A DNA stretch of 64,000 nt from Clostridium sp. Marseille-Q2269 (GCF_943736985.1 NZ_CALSFS010000008.1:62001-126000), one strand, 5' to 3'; shown: positions 20,031 to 30,162, counted from the stretch's first letter. A program made the numbers and translations. The notes: generated by a model from the letters alone, not told the origin.

Positions 20031-20873
20031 TTATATTGTTCTAGTTATGAATACTTCTTTATATTTCTCTTTCAAATTATCATAGCATGTTTGCGCCTTT
20101 AACATATCATCAAATAATCCAAATACACTTGGCCCACTTCCGCTCATCATAGTTCCTAGAGCACCCAATTCCATGAAATTGGTTTTTATGGAACTTAATG
20201 TTTTATATTTTCTAAGAGTAACATTTTCTAAGACATTTTTCATATTTTTAGCTACAAAATTTAAATCATTATCTTCTATTGCTTGTATTAGTTTCTTTGT
20301 ATGAGGATGAGTATATATTTTTTCAATTCTTAAATTACTATACACATCTTTTGTAGACACCCCAAAATTAGGCTTAACTAGCACTAATATTTTATCTTTA
20401 AAAGGCTTTATGGTAGTAATTTTTTCTCCTATACCTTCACAAAGGGCTGTTCCACCTTCCACACAAAAGGGTACATCCGCTCCAATATTTAAAGATATCT
20501 CTTTTAATTGTTCATTATTTATATTCGGTTTAAATATATCTCTCATTATTTTTAAAACCGTAGCTGCATCTGTGCTTCCCCCTGCCAATCCTGCAGCTAC
20601 TGGTATATTTTTAATTATATTTATTTTAACTCCAGAATTTATATTATACTTATTTAAAAATAGTTCCGCTGCCTTATAAGCCAAATTTCTACTATTTTTA
20701 GGAATGTACTCCCTATCACACTCTATTATTATACCTTTTTTTATCTTCTTTATTTCTATTAAGTCATAAAGATCTATAGTCTGCATTAACATCTTTAAAA
20801 GATGATATCCATCATCCCTTTTTCCTATTACATCTAGTGACAAATTTATTTTAGCATGAGCTTTTGATAACAT
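20031..20873 (-). CDS. ispE: 4-diphosphocytidyl-2-C-methyl-D-erythritol kinase
   Basis: 280 residues, GHMP kinase of the MEP isoprenoid pathway, phosphorylating CDP-methylerythritol at the 2-OH. 'SKAHAKINLSLDVIGKRDDGYH' spans the start, 'PVAAGLAGGSTDAATVL' is the ATP-binding GHMP loop and 'MMSGSGPSVFGLF' is the C-terminal motif. The frame stays open for 25 hydrophobic codons upstream, to 20948, but ATG at 20873 has TTGGAGGA and matches the normal family start. The extended form would be an artefact. The upstream gene is cphA, 92 nt away. Confidence 0.96.
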   Translation of the reverse strand: MLSKAHAKINLSLDVIGKRDDGYHLLKMLMQTIDLYDLIEIKKIKKGIIIECDREYIPKNSRNLAYKAAELFLNKYNINSGVKINIIKNIPVAAGLAGGSTDAATVLKIMRDIFKPNINNEQLKEISLNIGADVPFCVEGGTALCEGIGEKITTIKPFKDKILVLVKPNFGVSTKDVYSNLRIEKIYTHPHTKKLIQAIEDNDLNFVAKNMKNVLENVTLRKYKTLSSIKTNFMELGALGTMMSGSGPSVFGLFDDMLKAQTCYDNLKEKYKEVFITRTI

Positions 20874-20965
20874 TTTATTCCTCCAAAAAAACATAGTATA
20901 AAATACATAATACACCAAAAAAATTAAAGCTACAATCATGATATTCATAAATTGTAGCTTTAACT

Positions 20966-23587
20966 TTAAGCTAATGCTGTTTTATCTGTTGTATGTTTTC
21001 CTCTTTTTATTTTATCCTTTACAATATCTACTGCTGGTTCTAATTCTTCAAAGAACATTACAACTAAATCTCCTGGGTCAGAAAATTCTATAGCCTTTCT
21101 AAGGGCTTCTTCTTCATCTAACACTATATTTAATTGAGATTTTTTAAACCCTGATTCTACAATACCCTTTTTCAATAATTCTGCTATTTCTCCATCTTTT
21201 CTTCCCCTTTTATCTCTATCTTCTTTTATATATATATAATCAAAATTTTCTCCACATATATTACCTACTTTTAGTGTACTACTATCAGTTCTGTCCCCTG
21301 GAACACCCACTACTCCTATTATTTTTTTATGTTTAAATTGTTTAGCTCCTTCTAACACTACTTTATATCCATCAATATTATGTCCATAATCTAATATTAC
21401 AGTTGTTCCTTCCACATCATAAACATTAAATCTACCAGGGTTTTGTTCCTTGTTATTAAAGCTTTCTATTCCTTGCCTAATAGTATCTATATCTACTCCT
21501 ATTCCTATTAATGCTGCTACTGACGCCATTATATTTTCTATATTATAAGTTAACTTTCCACCTAAAGTTATTGGTGCTTTATTAATATTTATTATTTCCT
21601 CATTTTTACTTAAACTTTTTAAATGTATAGTATCTTGATCTAAATATACTACTAAATTTTTATCATCTAAATATTTAGATATGATGGGATTATTTTTATT
21701 TTTAGTAAACAGTATAATTTTGCTTTTGATTCTATCTACAATCCCTAAACTGGCTTTATCATCCCCATTTATAACCACATATCCATCATTTTTAACAGCT
21801 TCTCCTACCAATGATTTAACATAAGCCATATCTTCCAAAGTATTTATACCACCTAAGCCTAAATGATCCTCTGTAATATTTGTGATTATACCTACATCAG
21901 CTAAATCATAAGGTAATCCTGATCTTATTAATCCACCTCTTGCCAATTCCAATACTGCTACGTCTACATCTCTATTAGTAAGTATTGCCCTAGCGCTATA
22001 ATATCCTGTAGTATCTCCCTTATTTATACATTTATTATCTACATATATACCACCAGTAGTTGTCATACCTACTTTTTTACCTAAATTTTTTAAAGTATGC
22101 CCTATTAATCTAGTAGTTGTAGTTTTTCCATTTGTTCCTGTAATAGCTATAATAGGTATGTTCCCATCATCGTTCTTAAACATCATATCTACTATAGCCT
22201 TTCCTACATTTCTGCTTTCACCTTTATAAGGATATTGATGCATTCTTATACCAGGTGCTGCGTTTACTTCAATTATTCCTTCATTCTTACCAAGGGGTTT
22301 TCTTATATCGTCACAACATATATCTATTCCACATATATTTAATCCTATAGCTTTAGCGGTTCTCTCACATACTTCTTTAGTTTCATCACATATTAAGTCA
22401 GTACAATCTATAGCTATTCCTCCTGTAGATAAATTAGCATTATGCCTTAATTCCAATTTATGTCCCTTAGGAAGCAAATCCCCAAGAGTATATCCCTCTT
22501 TATATATATTATCTTTAAGATCTTTATCTACTTTTATTTTTGTTAAAGGCTTCTCATGTCCATTTCCTCTTCTTTCATCTCTATTTAACTGTCTTATTAA
22601 TGCGTAAATTGTACTTTTACCATTACCTATTATGTATGGTGGAATCCTCTGCGCTGCAGCTACTACCTTTCCATCAACAACACAAACTCTATAATCATTG
22701 CCCTTAATATATTTTTCTATCATTATATTTTGAAATTTTTTATTTATTGTGCTATACGCATTTACTAATTCTTTTTGATTTTTTATATTTACCATTACAC
22801 CCTTGCCTTGATTACCAAAGCGAGGTTTTAATACTACTGGATATCCTATTCTTTCCACTTTAAATAATAAATCGATATAATTTTTTATTTTATACCCTTC
22901 AGCTACAGGTATGCACTGATCAATTAATATATTTTTAGATAAAAGTTTATCACAAGCTATATCTACAGATACAGAACTAGTATCATTACACATAGTAGCC
23001 TCTATAAATTTGCCTTTGACCCCATATCCCAATTGAAACATACTGTCCTCTCCTATCCTCATAATGGGAATATTTCTTTTTTTAGCTTGTTCTATTATGG
23101 ATGAAGTACTAGGTCCAAGTTCCTCTGACTTTAATAAACACATTAATTCTTTAACTTTGGCTTTTACATCATACTTTTTACCATTTATTATATTATTAAT
23201 TAGATTTACAGCTATCTTTCCACACTCAATAGCAGCATTTTTATATTGGTATTGATAAATTATATAATACTTTTCTCCTTCTATTTCTCTTGCCTTGCCA
23301 TAACTAACATTTATACCAATTTTATTTTGTAGTGCTATTATTAAATGTTCACATATATGAGATAAATAAGTCCCTTCGTAAAGCCTTTCTACAAATCCAC
23401 CTTTTCTTCCTACACAACAGCAATGATCTTTTAATTCTGGAATATAATTAACAAGAGTCTTATTAAATCCTTTTATTTCTTTACTAGATATATTACTATA
23501 TCCTTCTAAGTCTACATCCATTCTTATGCATTTTTTGTGGGAATAAATATTTCGTCCTTCAAATACTCTTATATTTTCTATTTTCAT
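20966..23587 (-). CDS. cphA: cyanophycin synthetase
   Basis: 873 residues, the usual CphA1 length. An N-terminal domain (1-160) is followed by an ATP-grasp domain (about 210-460; 'VVLKPRFGNQGKGVMVNI', 'IIEVNAAPGIRMHQYP'). A C-terminal Mur-ligase-like domain carries the P-loop 'GTNGKTTTTRLIGH' at about 484-497. The enzyme polymerises aspartate and arginine into multi-L-arginyl-poly-L-aspartate without a ribosome: ATP-grasp adds Asp, the Mur-like half adds Arg. ATG at 23587 follows AGGAGGA. The frame is open to an ATG at 23620 without SD. The cyanophycinase gene is upstream, so synthesis and breakdown are encoded together. Confidence 0.93.
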   Translation of the reverse strand: MKIENIRVFEGRNIYSHKKCIRMDVDLEGYSNISSKEIKGFNKTLVNYIPELKDHCCCVGRKGGFVERLYEGTYLSHICEHLIIALQNKIGINVSYGKAREIEGEKYYIIYQYQYKNAAIECGKIAVNLINNIINGKKYDVKAKVKELMCLLKSEELGPSTSSIIEQAKKRNIPIMRIGEDSMFQLGYGVKGKFIEATMCNDTSSVSVDIACDKLLSKNILIDQCIPVAEGYKIKNYIDLLFKVERIGYPVVLKPRFGNQGKGVMVNIKNQKELVNAYSTINKKFQNIMIEKYIKGNDYRVCVVDGKVVAAAQRIPPYIIGNGKSTIYALIRQLNRDERRGNGHEKPLTKIKVDKDLKDNIYKEGYTLGDLLPKGHKLELRHNANLSTGGIAIDCTDLICDETKEVCERTAKAIGLNICGIDICCDDIRKPLGKNEGIIEVNAAPGIRMHQYPYKGESRNVGKAIVDMMFKNDDGNIPIIAITGTNGKTTTTRLIGHTLKNLGKKVGMTTTGGIYVDNKCINKGDTTGYYSARAILTNRDVDVAVLELARGGLIRSGLPYDLADVGIITNITEDHLGLGGINTLEDMAYVKSLVGEAVKNDGYVVINGDDKASLGIVDRIKSKIILFTKNKNNPIISKYLDDKNLVVYLDQDTIHLKSLSKNEEIININKAPITLGGKLTYNIENIMASVAALIGIGVDIDTIRQGIESFNNKEQNPGRFNVYDVEGTTVILDYGHNIDGYKVVLEGAKQFKHKKIIGVVGVPGDRTDSSTLKVGNICGENFDYIYIKEDRDKRGRKDGEIAELLKKGIVESGFKKSQLNIVLDEEEALRKAIEFSDPGDLVVMFFEELEPAVDIVKDKIKRGKHTTDKTALA

Positions 23588-23630
23588 GTTGTAACTTTTC
23601 CTCCTCTTTTCCAAAAACATATATGCTCTG

Positions 23631-24431
23631 TTATATAGGTCTTCTATAATTTAAATCAAACTTATCTCCATTTTTAAGCACATGAAATTTAACATCAAAT
23701 ATAGATAATATTTCATCTGGATATTGTTCGGAAACGTTTGTACCACTTATTTCAGTTCCATCTATTATATATACTGCTCCAGATCCAATCACCTTAAATT
23801 CTCCCTCTGGTTTCACCACAATAGCTGTATCCTCATCAATTCCTATTCCTAGCCATTGAGGATTTTCTGCAATGCCAGTTAAAAGTCTTCCTATTCTTCC
23901 TCTTTGAGCAAAGTGTTGATCTATTATTACTCCCTTTATAAGTGCTAATCCTGGTGCCATTTTTAACGTACATTTTCTTGGTGATTCATCATTTAATCCA
24001 GAAACTATCATAGTATCACTCATAACTGATGCACCTGCTGAAGTACCAACAAATATACAACCTTCTCTATAAGCTTTTTTTAATGCACTATAAAGAGGGG
24101 TTCCACCTAATAAGCTTGTTATTCTTAATTGGTCTCCTCCAGTAAAAAATATAAGTGATGCATTTTTAATTAAACTTATGTTTCCTTCATAATGAGTATC
24201 CTTTCTATTATTTATATTTAGTACTCTTACATTTTTCACTCCAAGATTTTTAAATATATTTGTATATTCTCCACCTAATTCTTCTGGTAATTCAGATGCT
24301 ACAGTAGCTATTAACAATTCTTCTTTTTCTTTATCTATTTTTTTACATACTTCTTTTAATATGTCTTTATCATGTTTTTTATCTTCAGCTCCTCCTATAA
24401 TTATGAGGTTACCTTGTATTTTTTTTGTCAA
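23631..24431 (-). CDS. cphB: cyanophycinase
   Basis: 266 residues, S51 family serine peptidase: 'GNLIIIGGAED' near the start, 'SLIFFTGGDQLRIT' and the nucleophile elbow 'VGTSAGASVMSDT', with 'IDQHFAQRGRIGRL' after it. CphB cuts cyanophycin to beta-Asp-Arg dipeptides. The start codon is TTG at 24431 behind GGAAGGGG. No ATG in frame precedes the conserved N-terminal strand. It is 43 nt from cphA and the probable first gene of a two-gene transcript. In C. perfringens these genes have been implicated in spore assembly, which fits the surrounding sporulation genes. Confidence 0.92.
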   Translation of the reverse strand: MTKKIQGNLIIIGGAEDKKHDKDILKEVCKKIDKEKEELLIATVASELPEELGGEYTNIFKNLGVKNVRVLNINNRKDTHYEGNISLIKNASLIFFTGGDQLRITSLLGGTPLYSALKKAYREGCIFVGTSAGASVMSDTMIVSGLNDESPRKCTLKMAPGLALIKGVIIDQHFAQRGRIGRLLTGIAENPQWLGIGIDEDTAIVVKPEGEFKVIGSGAVYIIDGTEISGTNVSEQYPDEILSIFDVKFHVLKNGDKFDLNYRRPI

Positions 24432-24496
24432 AATACATACCCCTTCCTTTTATATATATTTTTTATTTTTTCCATATAAACTATTTTTATGCACAA

Positions 24497-24550
24497 AAAT
24501 ACTCTATATAACAATACTTATAATATTATTGTCATATAGAGATTTTTTAT
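24497..24550. terminator. terminator between the SipL-like gene and cphB
   Basis: 15-bp stem CTCTATATAACAATA / TATTGTCATATAGAG (24502-24516 / 24527-24541, one wobble). It is followed by TATTTTTG on the minus strand and ATTTTTTATTT on the plus strand. It probably ends the upstream minus-strand transcript. Confidence 0.7.
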
Positions 24551-24687
24551 TTATATAAATTAAATATTAAATTAATTTACTGGATACCTATTACAATTTC
24601 ATAAAATTAGTAGCTTTAAACATTTTACAACTTAAAATTTGTAAAAATTAAAAACTAACTGTAATATATATTTAATTTTATATAAGA

Positions 24688-26250
24688 TTATATAATAGCT
24701 TTTCCTGGTATTATTAATTTTTGCCCAGGTTTTATAACATCAGGATTGTCTATTTCATTAATTAGCACTAAATTATCTATTGTGGTATGATATCTCTTTG
24801 CTATTTTCCAAAGAGTATCCCCTTGTTGTACCACATATATTGTTATACTAGCTTTTTTTTCTGGAATTTCTTCTTCCATAGGTTCTACATTTACTAAGAA
24901 CTCTTTATGTGATATATAGTTAACTCTTGAATATACCTCTATTAAAGCTTTTACAGCTATAGTATTAGCTTCTATGCTAGCTTCTATATTCTCCAGTACA
25001 ATCTTTGTCATGCATTGCATATCTATTTTAGCTCCTGGTATATCTATAGTGCAGTTGAAAGGTATATCTTCTTTTAAAGTATAAACATACTTCTCATCAT
25101 CTGTAGTCTTGTACATAACTTCTGCATTTAAAATTCCTTCCACAACTACCTTATCTTCCACTATTTTTTTATCTGTTATATATGCCTTTCCTTCTGTCAT
25201 TATTATTTCTCTTATACCAGGCATATCAGATGTTATTTCTATATTTTCTTTAACTATAGCTTCTCCTTTAGAATGACCTTGCATAACATTTAATTCATAA
25301 TCCTCTTTATTCATATCTAACATCATGTTAGGTGAATACATATCTTCTATAAGTTCTATTTCTTTTTTGTACATAACTCTTGTATTAGATTTAACAAGAG
25401 CTTCTACATCTACAATCCTACTTTCACCTAAATCATCTTCTTTAGGCTCTATATTTATTCCTTCTACGGTAAAATCCGTATAACTTTCCATGAAGGAATT
25501 CACACCCTCTAATTCTACTTCTTTATCTATAAATACATCATCTATTATATAATAAATGTCTCTACTATCTTTAGCCCTATACATTAATTCAATTTTAGCA
25601 AAAGCTTCTACACTTACTTTATCATCTAGCACAGTTACTTTCTTCTTATGAATATTTAAATTGGTCTTTAATATACTTCCTACCTCTGGTTTATCCGCTC
25701 CTATTTTTATATTGGATTTTACCAAAATCTCTCCTTTAGCTGTGCCTGCTATCTTATCAATAGATATAGGATTTCTAAGCATTTGTATATCTTCAATTGC
25801 ATTTAAATCCTTTATTATTTCAAAATTATATTTTTTATACACTGCTCCTTTTAATCTAACTATACCCTCTATAGATATTTTTCTTTCGTTAACTATTTTA
25901 CAATACATATCCTCAATAACACATTCTGCTTCACATAGCATATCTTTTTCTGTGCCAGATATCTGCATATCATTTGAAAACTTATTACTATATCTAGTGT
26001 TATACAAAACTCCTTTTTCATCTTCCTTTGCAAGATATAATATGTTGTAGTCTATATATCCTTCCATATAAAGCTTATCTTGCATAACTTCCTTACTTGT
26101 TATATAAGGTTTAGCATCTAACATAAGTACTTCATAAACATCTGGATGAGTATCCGGAATAACATATTCACCCTTTATAGGGGTATTTACAAAATTTTCT
26201 CCAAGTAATTGTTCGCATTCTATATTTTCTTTAAGTAAATTCAAGTCCAT
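24688..26250 (-). CDS. SipL-like DUF3794/LysM spore morphogenesis protein
   Basis: 520 residues: repeated DUF3794 modules (about residues 30-150, 170-290 and 310-430; e.g. 'EYVIPDTHPDVYEVLMLDAKP', 'SDMPGIREIIMTEGKAYI'). A C-terminal LysM domain follows (about 470-516; 'QQGDTLWKIAKRYHTTIDNL', 'PGQKLIIPG'). This is the architecture of C. difficile SipL, the LysM partner of SpoIVA needed for coat attachment to the forespore; B. subtilis SpoVID is an analogue. There is no signal peptide, consistent with action in the mother-cell cytosol. ATG at 26250 follows GGGAGGG. Single gene. Confidence 0.9.
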   Translation of the reverse strand: MDLNLLKENIECEQLLGENFVNTPIKGEYVIPDTHPDVYEVLMLDAKPYITSKEVMQDKLYMEGYIDYNILYLAKEDEKGVLYNTRYSNKFSNDMQISGTEKDMLCEAECVIEDMYCKIVNERKISIEGIVRLKGAVYKKYNFEIIKDLNAIEDIQMLRNPISIDKIAGTAKGEILVKSNIKIGADKPEVGSILKTNLNIHKKKVTVLDDKVSVEAFAKIELMYRAKDSRDIYYIIDDVFIDKEVELEGVNSFMESYTDFTVEGINIEPKEDDLGESRIVDVEALVKSNTRVMYKKEIELIEDMYSPNMMLDMNKEDYELNVMQGHSKGEAIVKENIEITSDMPGIREIIMTEGKAYITDKKIVEDKVVVEGILNAEVMYKTTDDEKYVYTLKEDIPFNCTIDIPGAKIDMQCMTKIVLENIEASIEANTIAVKALIEVYSRVNYISHKEFLVNVEPMEEEIPEKKASITIYVVQQGDTLWKIAKRYHTTIDNLVLINEIDNPDVIKPGQKLIIPGKAII

Positions 26251-26317
26251 TTAATTTATCCCTCCCATAAAACCTACTAATAATGTATACAATAGTTTTA
26301 TGGAAATTATGCATAAA

Positions 26318-26349
26318 AGAAAAAAAAATTGGTACTTATTAGTACCAAT
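26318..26349 (-). terminator. veg terminator
   Basis: 9-bp stem ATTGGTACT / AGTACCAAT (26328-26336 / 26341-26349), loop TATT, followed on the minus strand by nine T residues. It is a textbook intrinsic terminator. Confidence 0.9.
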
Positions 26350-26353
26350 GCAT

Positions 26354-26590
26354 TTATAATACAAAATTCAATTGAACAGTCTTTGTTAATACATCCGAAT
26401 AACTATATGTCACTTTCCTTTGGGTGTCGTCTTCTAATCTTATAACAAAAATACTTGGGTAAGTTTCTTCTAGTACACCTTCATTAACAAATGTTTTTCT
26501 TCTTCCACCATTTGCCTTTAAAGTTACCCTTTCACCAACATGGCTTTCTATGTCTCTCTTTATGTTAGCTATGACATTTCTTCTTTCCAT
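26354..26590 (-). CDS. veg: Veg family protein
   Basis: 78 residues: 'VIANIKRDIESHVGERVTLK', 'NGGRRKTFVNEGVLEETYPS', 'FVIRLEDDTQRKVTYSYSDV'. This matches B. subtilis Veg (about 86 residues), an abundant small beta-rich protein linked to biofilm matrix control there. Its role in clostridia is not known to me. The frame is open 12 codons further, but ATG 26590 has GAGGGTG at good spacing. Single gene with a strong terminator, next to yabG as in many Firmicutes (yabG-veg synteny). Confidence 0.92.
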   Translation of the reverse strand: MERRNVIANIKRDIESHVGERVTLKANGGRRKTFVNEGVLEETYPSIFVIRLEDDTQRKVTYSYSDVLTKTVQLNFVL

Positions 26591-26787
26591 ATTTAACACC
26601 CTCTTTCTACATTTTACATTATACATTAAAATATAGAAAATGTCAAATCAACTTTATATTTTACCAATTTATTATAAGGTTTGTCAATATTATTTTTAAT
26701 ATAAATATTGTTATTTTTTTAAAAATTTCTTCTTATTCTTAATATTACCTTAAATTTATATATATATTCAGAATTTTTATACCCTCT

Positions 26788-27690
26788 TTACACATATTCT
26801 GATTTAGGAAAGCCTTCTCTATATTTCCCTCTAGTTTGTAATCCCCCAATTCCTTTTATACCAGTAATTGTATTTTCTAGAGCATCTTGTATAGATACTA
26901 TATTGCTTATGTTTGTATAAGCTATTTTTTCGCATAAAAATACTGGATCTAAACAATGTATTAAAATTCGTCCTGGAGAACTAGCATAATTAGCCCCTGC
27001 ATCTAGTATAGCTTCGTAACAAGATTGACAAGCTCCAGCAAATATTATCAAATCATCATAACTTCTTTCATAATCTCTCAAAACACTTACAGTTTTAGCA
27101 AAATATTTAGAGTTTCTATAATTATTTATATCTGTATAATTTTCTGTTTCCTTTAACACCGCATCATGACCTGTTACAACAACTATATCAGGTTTATATA
27201 ATTTAACTAAGCTTAATATCTTATCTGGTTGTTCTCGCTCTAGAATAGTCTCTCCTACAACATCTAACTGTAATTGTTTATATACCTTAAGGCATGTATC
27301 TAAGTATTCAGAATCTCCATCTACATGAAGAATTTTACCTGGCCTTCCAAAATACATTTCTTTAGTTTTTACATTTTTACTTGACCTGTACATTTTTTCT
27401 ATCTTGCCTTTCTTGTTTGAGTGCTTTCCCTTATCATCTCCTCTAAATTTTCTATCATCTAATATTTTTTTTATGGAATCATTAACTTTACCAGTGAACA
27501 CTTCCTCTTTCTTAGTCATAGTAGCTACTGACACTTCTTCTAAATCTTCATATGGGGCATCCGCTATTATTCTTACATTTACACCTTTTAAGGTATATAT
27601 CTCTCCCTCAGATTCTTTCTTTATATCTATTATTTTAAAGGTTATATCTTTTTTATAAGATTTTCTTACAACTATGTCTCCAATTTCCAT
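26788..27690 (-). CDS. yabG: sporulation-specific cysteine protease YabG
   Basis: 300 residues. The N-terminus 'MEIGDIVVRKSYKKDITFKI' is SH3-like. The protease core carries 'VVTGHDAVL' (His175) and 'IIFAGACQSCYEAILDAGA' (Cys221), the conserved His and Cys pair of peptidase family U57. YabG trims coat and other spore proteins; in C. difficile it processes pre-pro-SleC and CspBA. ATG at 27690 follows AAGGTGGAG. A SigK-like promoter lies about 40 nt upstream, as expected for late mother-cell expression. Confidence 0.95.
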   Translation of the reverse strand: MEIGDIVVRKSYKKDITFKIIDIKKESEGEIYTLKGVNVRIIADAPYEDLEEVSVATMTKKEEVFTGKVNDSIKKILDDRKFRGDDKGKHSNKKGKIEKMYRSSKNVKTKEMYFGRPGKILHVDGDSEYLDTCLKVYKQLQLDVVGETILEREQPDKILSLVKLYKPDIVVVTGHDAVLKETENYTDINNYRNSKYFAKTVSVLRDYERSYDDLIIFAGACQSCYEAILDAGANYASSPGRILIHCLDPVFLCEKIAYTNISNIVSIQDALENTITGIKGIGGLQTRGKYREGFPKSEYV

Positions 27691-27725
27691 ATAATTAGCT
27701 CCACCTTAATAAATCAATTACTCTA

Positions 27726-27753
27726 TATACTATGACATTTATGATAAATTTGT
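27726..27753 (-). promoter_or_regulatory. candidate SigK promoter of yabG
   Basis: Minus strand: AC (27752-27753), 17 nt, CATAGTATA (27726-27734), a full match to the SigK -10 consensus CATANNNTA with the short -35. yabG is SigK-dependent in Bacillus. Confidence 0.6.
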
Positions 27754-27812
27754 TAATAAAACTATTTAAGGCATATAAAACTATACAAGCTTCATATGCC
27801 TTAGTATATTCA

Positions 27813-28817
27813 TTATTCTTTCTGTGAATATATTTTTTTAAATTCTTCAATAAAATTAATATATTTATCTTGTTCAGAAATCAATTCCTCCATCTTCTTG
27901 TTAAAAGTATTGGATGGCCACGTAACTTCATTATAATAATATCTATTACTTAATCTCCAAAATCTTTGTGGAAATAATAAAAATGCAAATAAAGTCCTAT
28001 ATTCTTCTTGTTTTAATGGATTTATTGCTGTATAGGAATTTAATATAAGTTCTGCATATTCTATGTTCCAATCTACTCTCTTTAGAACCTTTATCATAAA
28101 GTTAGAAATATCATAGGTTTTTATTTCTCTTTTACAATAATCAAAATCTATGACATTAATGCTATTATTTTTATCTATTATTATATTGTGATAAGTATAA
28201 TCATGATGGCAAAAGCTCTTTTCTTCCTCTGTAGCCTTACATATTTCCATATAAGCAGAATCATCTAAGACTTTCATAGATCTTTTACCTAATTCTTTGT
28301 AAAATTCTATGTTTTTTATATAGGTCAAATCAAAATCTGTTTTATTATTATTCTTTCTTATCATTTCTCTCATTTTATCTAAGGATTTAATTCTTTTTCT
28401 CATTAAATTTGGCCATCTACCTAAATCAGTTTTTAGCTTACTATTTTCTGGAGGTTCATAGCCTTTTGATGCTATATGGAGATAGGCTAAAGCCCTAGCT
28501 GCTAATATAAGATCTTCTTTATCTCTAAAATTACATTCTCTCCCTTCTATCCATTCTGATAGAGTATATATATCTTCATTTACAAGTGCATAGGGCTCTT
28601 CATTTAAATTAAAGAAATAATTATCTACATAATTAAATCCATTTTTAACAAGATGCTCTTTAGCGCCATAAACAAATAATAATTTTTGCACTCCATAATT
28701 AATTTTTTTTAAACATCTATCTCCCTCATTTGTTCTTAAATGATACACTCCTCTATGAGGTTTAAGTTTTTCAATTTTAATATTAAACTGTCTTTCAATT
28801 TCAAATTCTCTCATCAT
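27813..28817 (-). CDS. CotS family spore coat kinase-like protein
   Basis: 334 residues, aminoglycoside-phosphotransferase-like fold. The N-lobe is at 15-100 ('GVYHLRTNEGDRCLKKINYG'), the catalytic loop is 'CHHDYTYHNIIID' (about 213-225) and the metal-binding site is 'VIDFDYCKRE', so kinase residues are kept. CotS/YutH-type proteins are coat components; their substrate is unknown. ATG at 28817 follows AGAGGTGG. It is divergent from a CotSA-like glycosyltransferase 116 nt away, a pairing repeated at 33.3 kb. A coat function is inferred from family and from neighbouring yabG. Confidence 0.85.
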   Translation of the reverse strand: MMREFEIERQFNIKIEKLKPHRGVYHLRTNEGDRCLKKINYGVQKLLFVYGAKEHLVKNGFNYVDNYFFNLNEEPYALVNEDIYTLSEWIEGRECNFRDKEDLILAARALAYLHIASKGYEPPENSKLKTDLGRWPNLMRKRIKSLDKMREMIRKNNNKTDFDLTYIKNIEFYKELGKRSMKVLDDSAYMEICKATEEEKSFCHHDYTYHNIIIDKNNSINVIDFDYCKREIKTYDISNFMIKVLKRVDWNIEYAELILNSYTAINPLKQEEYRTLFAFLLFPQRFWRLSNRYYYNEVTWPSNTFNKKMEELISEQDKYINFIEEFKKIYSQKE

Positions 28818-28933
28818 AGTTAACCACCTCTATTAAAACTATATGTGCATTATTATATTTTTAGAAGTAATTTAACACTTTTCCATGCAAATTAATATAA
28901 TGAATTATGATGAATTAAGAAAGGAAAATTTTT

Positions 28934-30064
28934 ATGCGCATAGGTATTGATGGAAGGCCTGCCTATTGGTATAGAGGAACAGGAATAGGCACTTATACTT
29001 ACCAATTAATCAATTCTTTAAGTAAAATGGATAAAAAAAATGATTATTTAATTTTTAATCCTGAATTTTCAAATTCCCCTCTGAAATTAAATAATAATTT
29101 TAATATAAAAAATATAAATGCTCATTCTCCAAAGAACTTTTGGAATGAGGTGAACATACCAGCTATATTAAAAAACAACAGTATGGATATTTATCATGTA
29201 CCTCAAAACGGTGTAGGTCTTCCACAAGACAAAAAAAACTGTAAATTTATAATAACTTTACATGACGTAATTCCTTATAGAATGCCAGAAACCGTAAGTG
29301 ATAGATATTTAAAAATATTTTCAGAAGAAATGCCTGAAATTGTTTCTTCTTCTGATGGCATAATAACAGTTTCTAATTTTTCTAAGCAGGATATAATCAA
29401 ATCTTTTAACTATCCTGAAGATAAAATTTTTGTAACTTATTTAGCCAGTGAAGATATTTATATACCTCTAAATAAAAATTTTTGTAAAAATATATTAAAA
29501 ATGAAATATAACATAAATAAAAACTTTATATTATATGTGGGTGGATTTAGCCCTAGAAAAAATATTTTGGGACTAATCGATGCATTCTCTAATCTTGTAA
29601 ACATATATAAAGAAGATATTTGTTTAGTTATAGTAGGAAGAAAAGGTAAACTATATGAAAAATATATAGATAAAGTTCGTGAACTAAACTTAGAAAATAA
29701 GGTACTCTTTCCTGGATTTATACCAGTTAAAGATTTGCCTTACTTTTATAACTGTGCAGAAATATTTGTATATCCATCATTTTATGAAGGCTTTGGATTG
29801 CCACCTATAGAGGCTATGGCCTGTGGTACTCCAGTAATAACATCTAATGTAACATCTATACCAGAAATAACTAAAGATGCCGCAATGTTAATAAATCCTT
29901 ATGATACTGATAGTATATGTAAAGCTATGTATACTGCCTTATCCAACGAAAACATGAGAAATATATTAATAAAACGAGGGTTAAACAGATCCTCTCAACT
30001 TACTTGGAATAATTGTGCTAAAGATACCATATTAGCTTATAATAAAATACTCTCCTCTAACTAG
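28934..30064 (+). CDS. GT4 family glycosyltransferase, CotSA-like (copy 1)
   Basis: 376 residues, GT-B fold. N-terminal '[19 protein letters not shown]', acceptor-side '[14 protein letters not shown]'. The C-terminal donor domain has '[18 protein letters not shown]', and '[18 protein letters not shown]' provides the ExxxxxxxE nucleotide-sugar motif (about residues 284-301). It transfers a sugar from an NDP-donor with retention, in the cytosol. By analogy with B. subtilis CotSA it probably glycosylates a coat or exosporium component. ATG at 28934 follows AAGAAAGGA. It is clearly related to the second copy at 33434. Confidence 0.87.
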   Translation: MRIGIDGRPAYWYRGTGIGTYTYQLINSLSKMDKKNDYLIFNPEFSNSPLKLNNNFNIKNINAHSPKNFWNEVNIPAILKNNSMDIYHVPQNGVGLPQDKKNCKFIITLHDVIPYRMPETVSDRYLKIFSEEMPEIVSSSDGIITVSNFSKQDIIKSFNYPEDKIFVTYLASEDIYIPLNKNFCKNILKMKYNINKNFILYVGGFSPRKNILGLIDAFSNLVNIYKEDICLVIVGRKGKLYEKYIDKVRELNLENKVLFPGFIPVKDLPYFYNCAEIFVYPSFYEGFGLPPIEAMACGTPVITSNVTSIPEITKDAAMLINPYDTDSICKAMYTALSNENMRNILIKRGLNRSSQLTWNNCAKDTILAYNKILSSN

Positions 30065-30065
30065 G

Positions 30066-30095
30066 CTCCAGAAAAATTTTACTGGAGTCTTTTTT
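30066..30095 (+). terminator. terminator of glycosyltransferase copy 1
   Basis: Stem CTCCAG / CTGGAG with loop AAAAATTTTA, followed by TCTTTTTTA. Confidence 0.75.
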
Positions 30096-30162
30096 ACAGC
30101 TATATATTAATAATTTTTATATCATATAATTATATATGAAAACTTATTTAAGAATATATAAA

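Noticed and set aside
20874-20948. 25-codon hydrophobic N-terminal extension of IspE
   Set aside because: ATG at 20873 has a perfect SD and matches the family start; the extension has none and would put a membrane helix on a cytosolic kinase.
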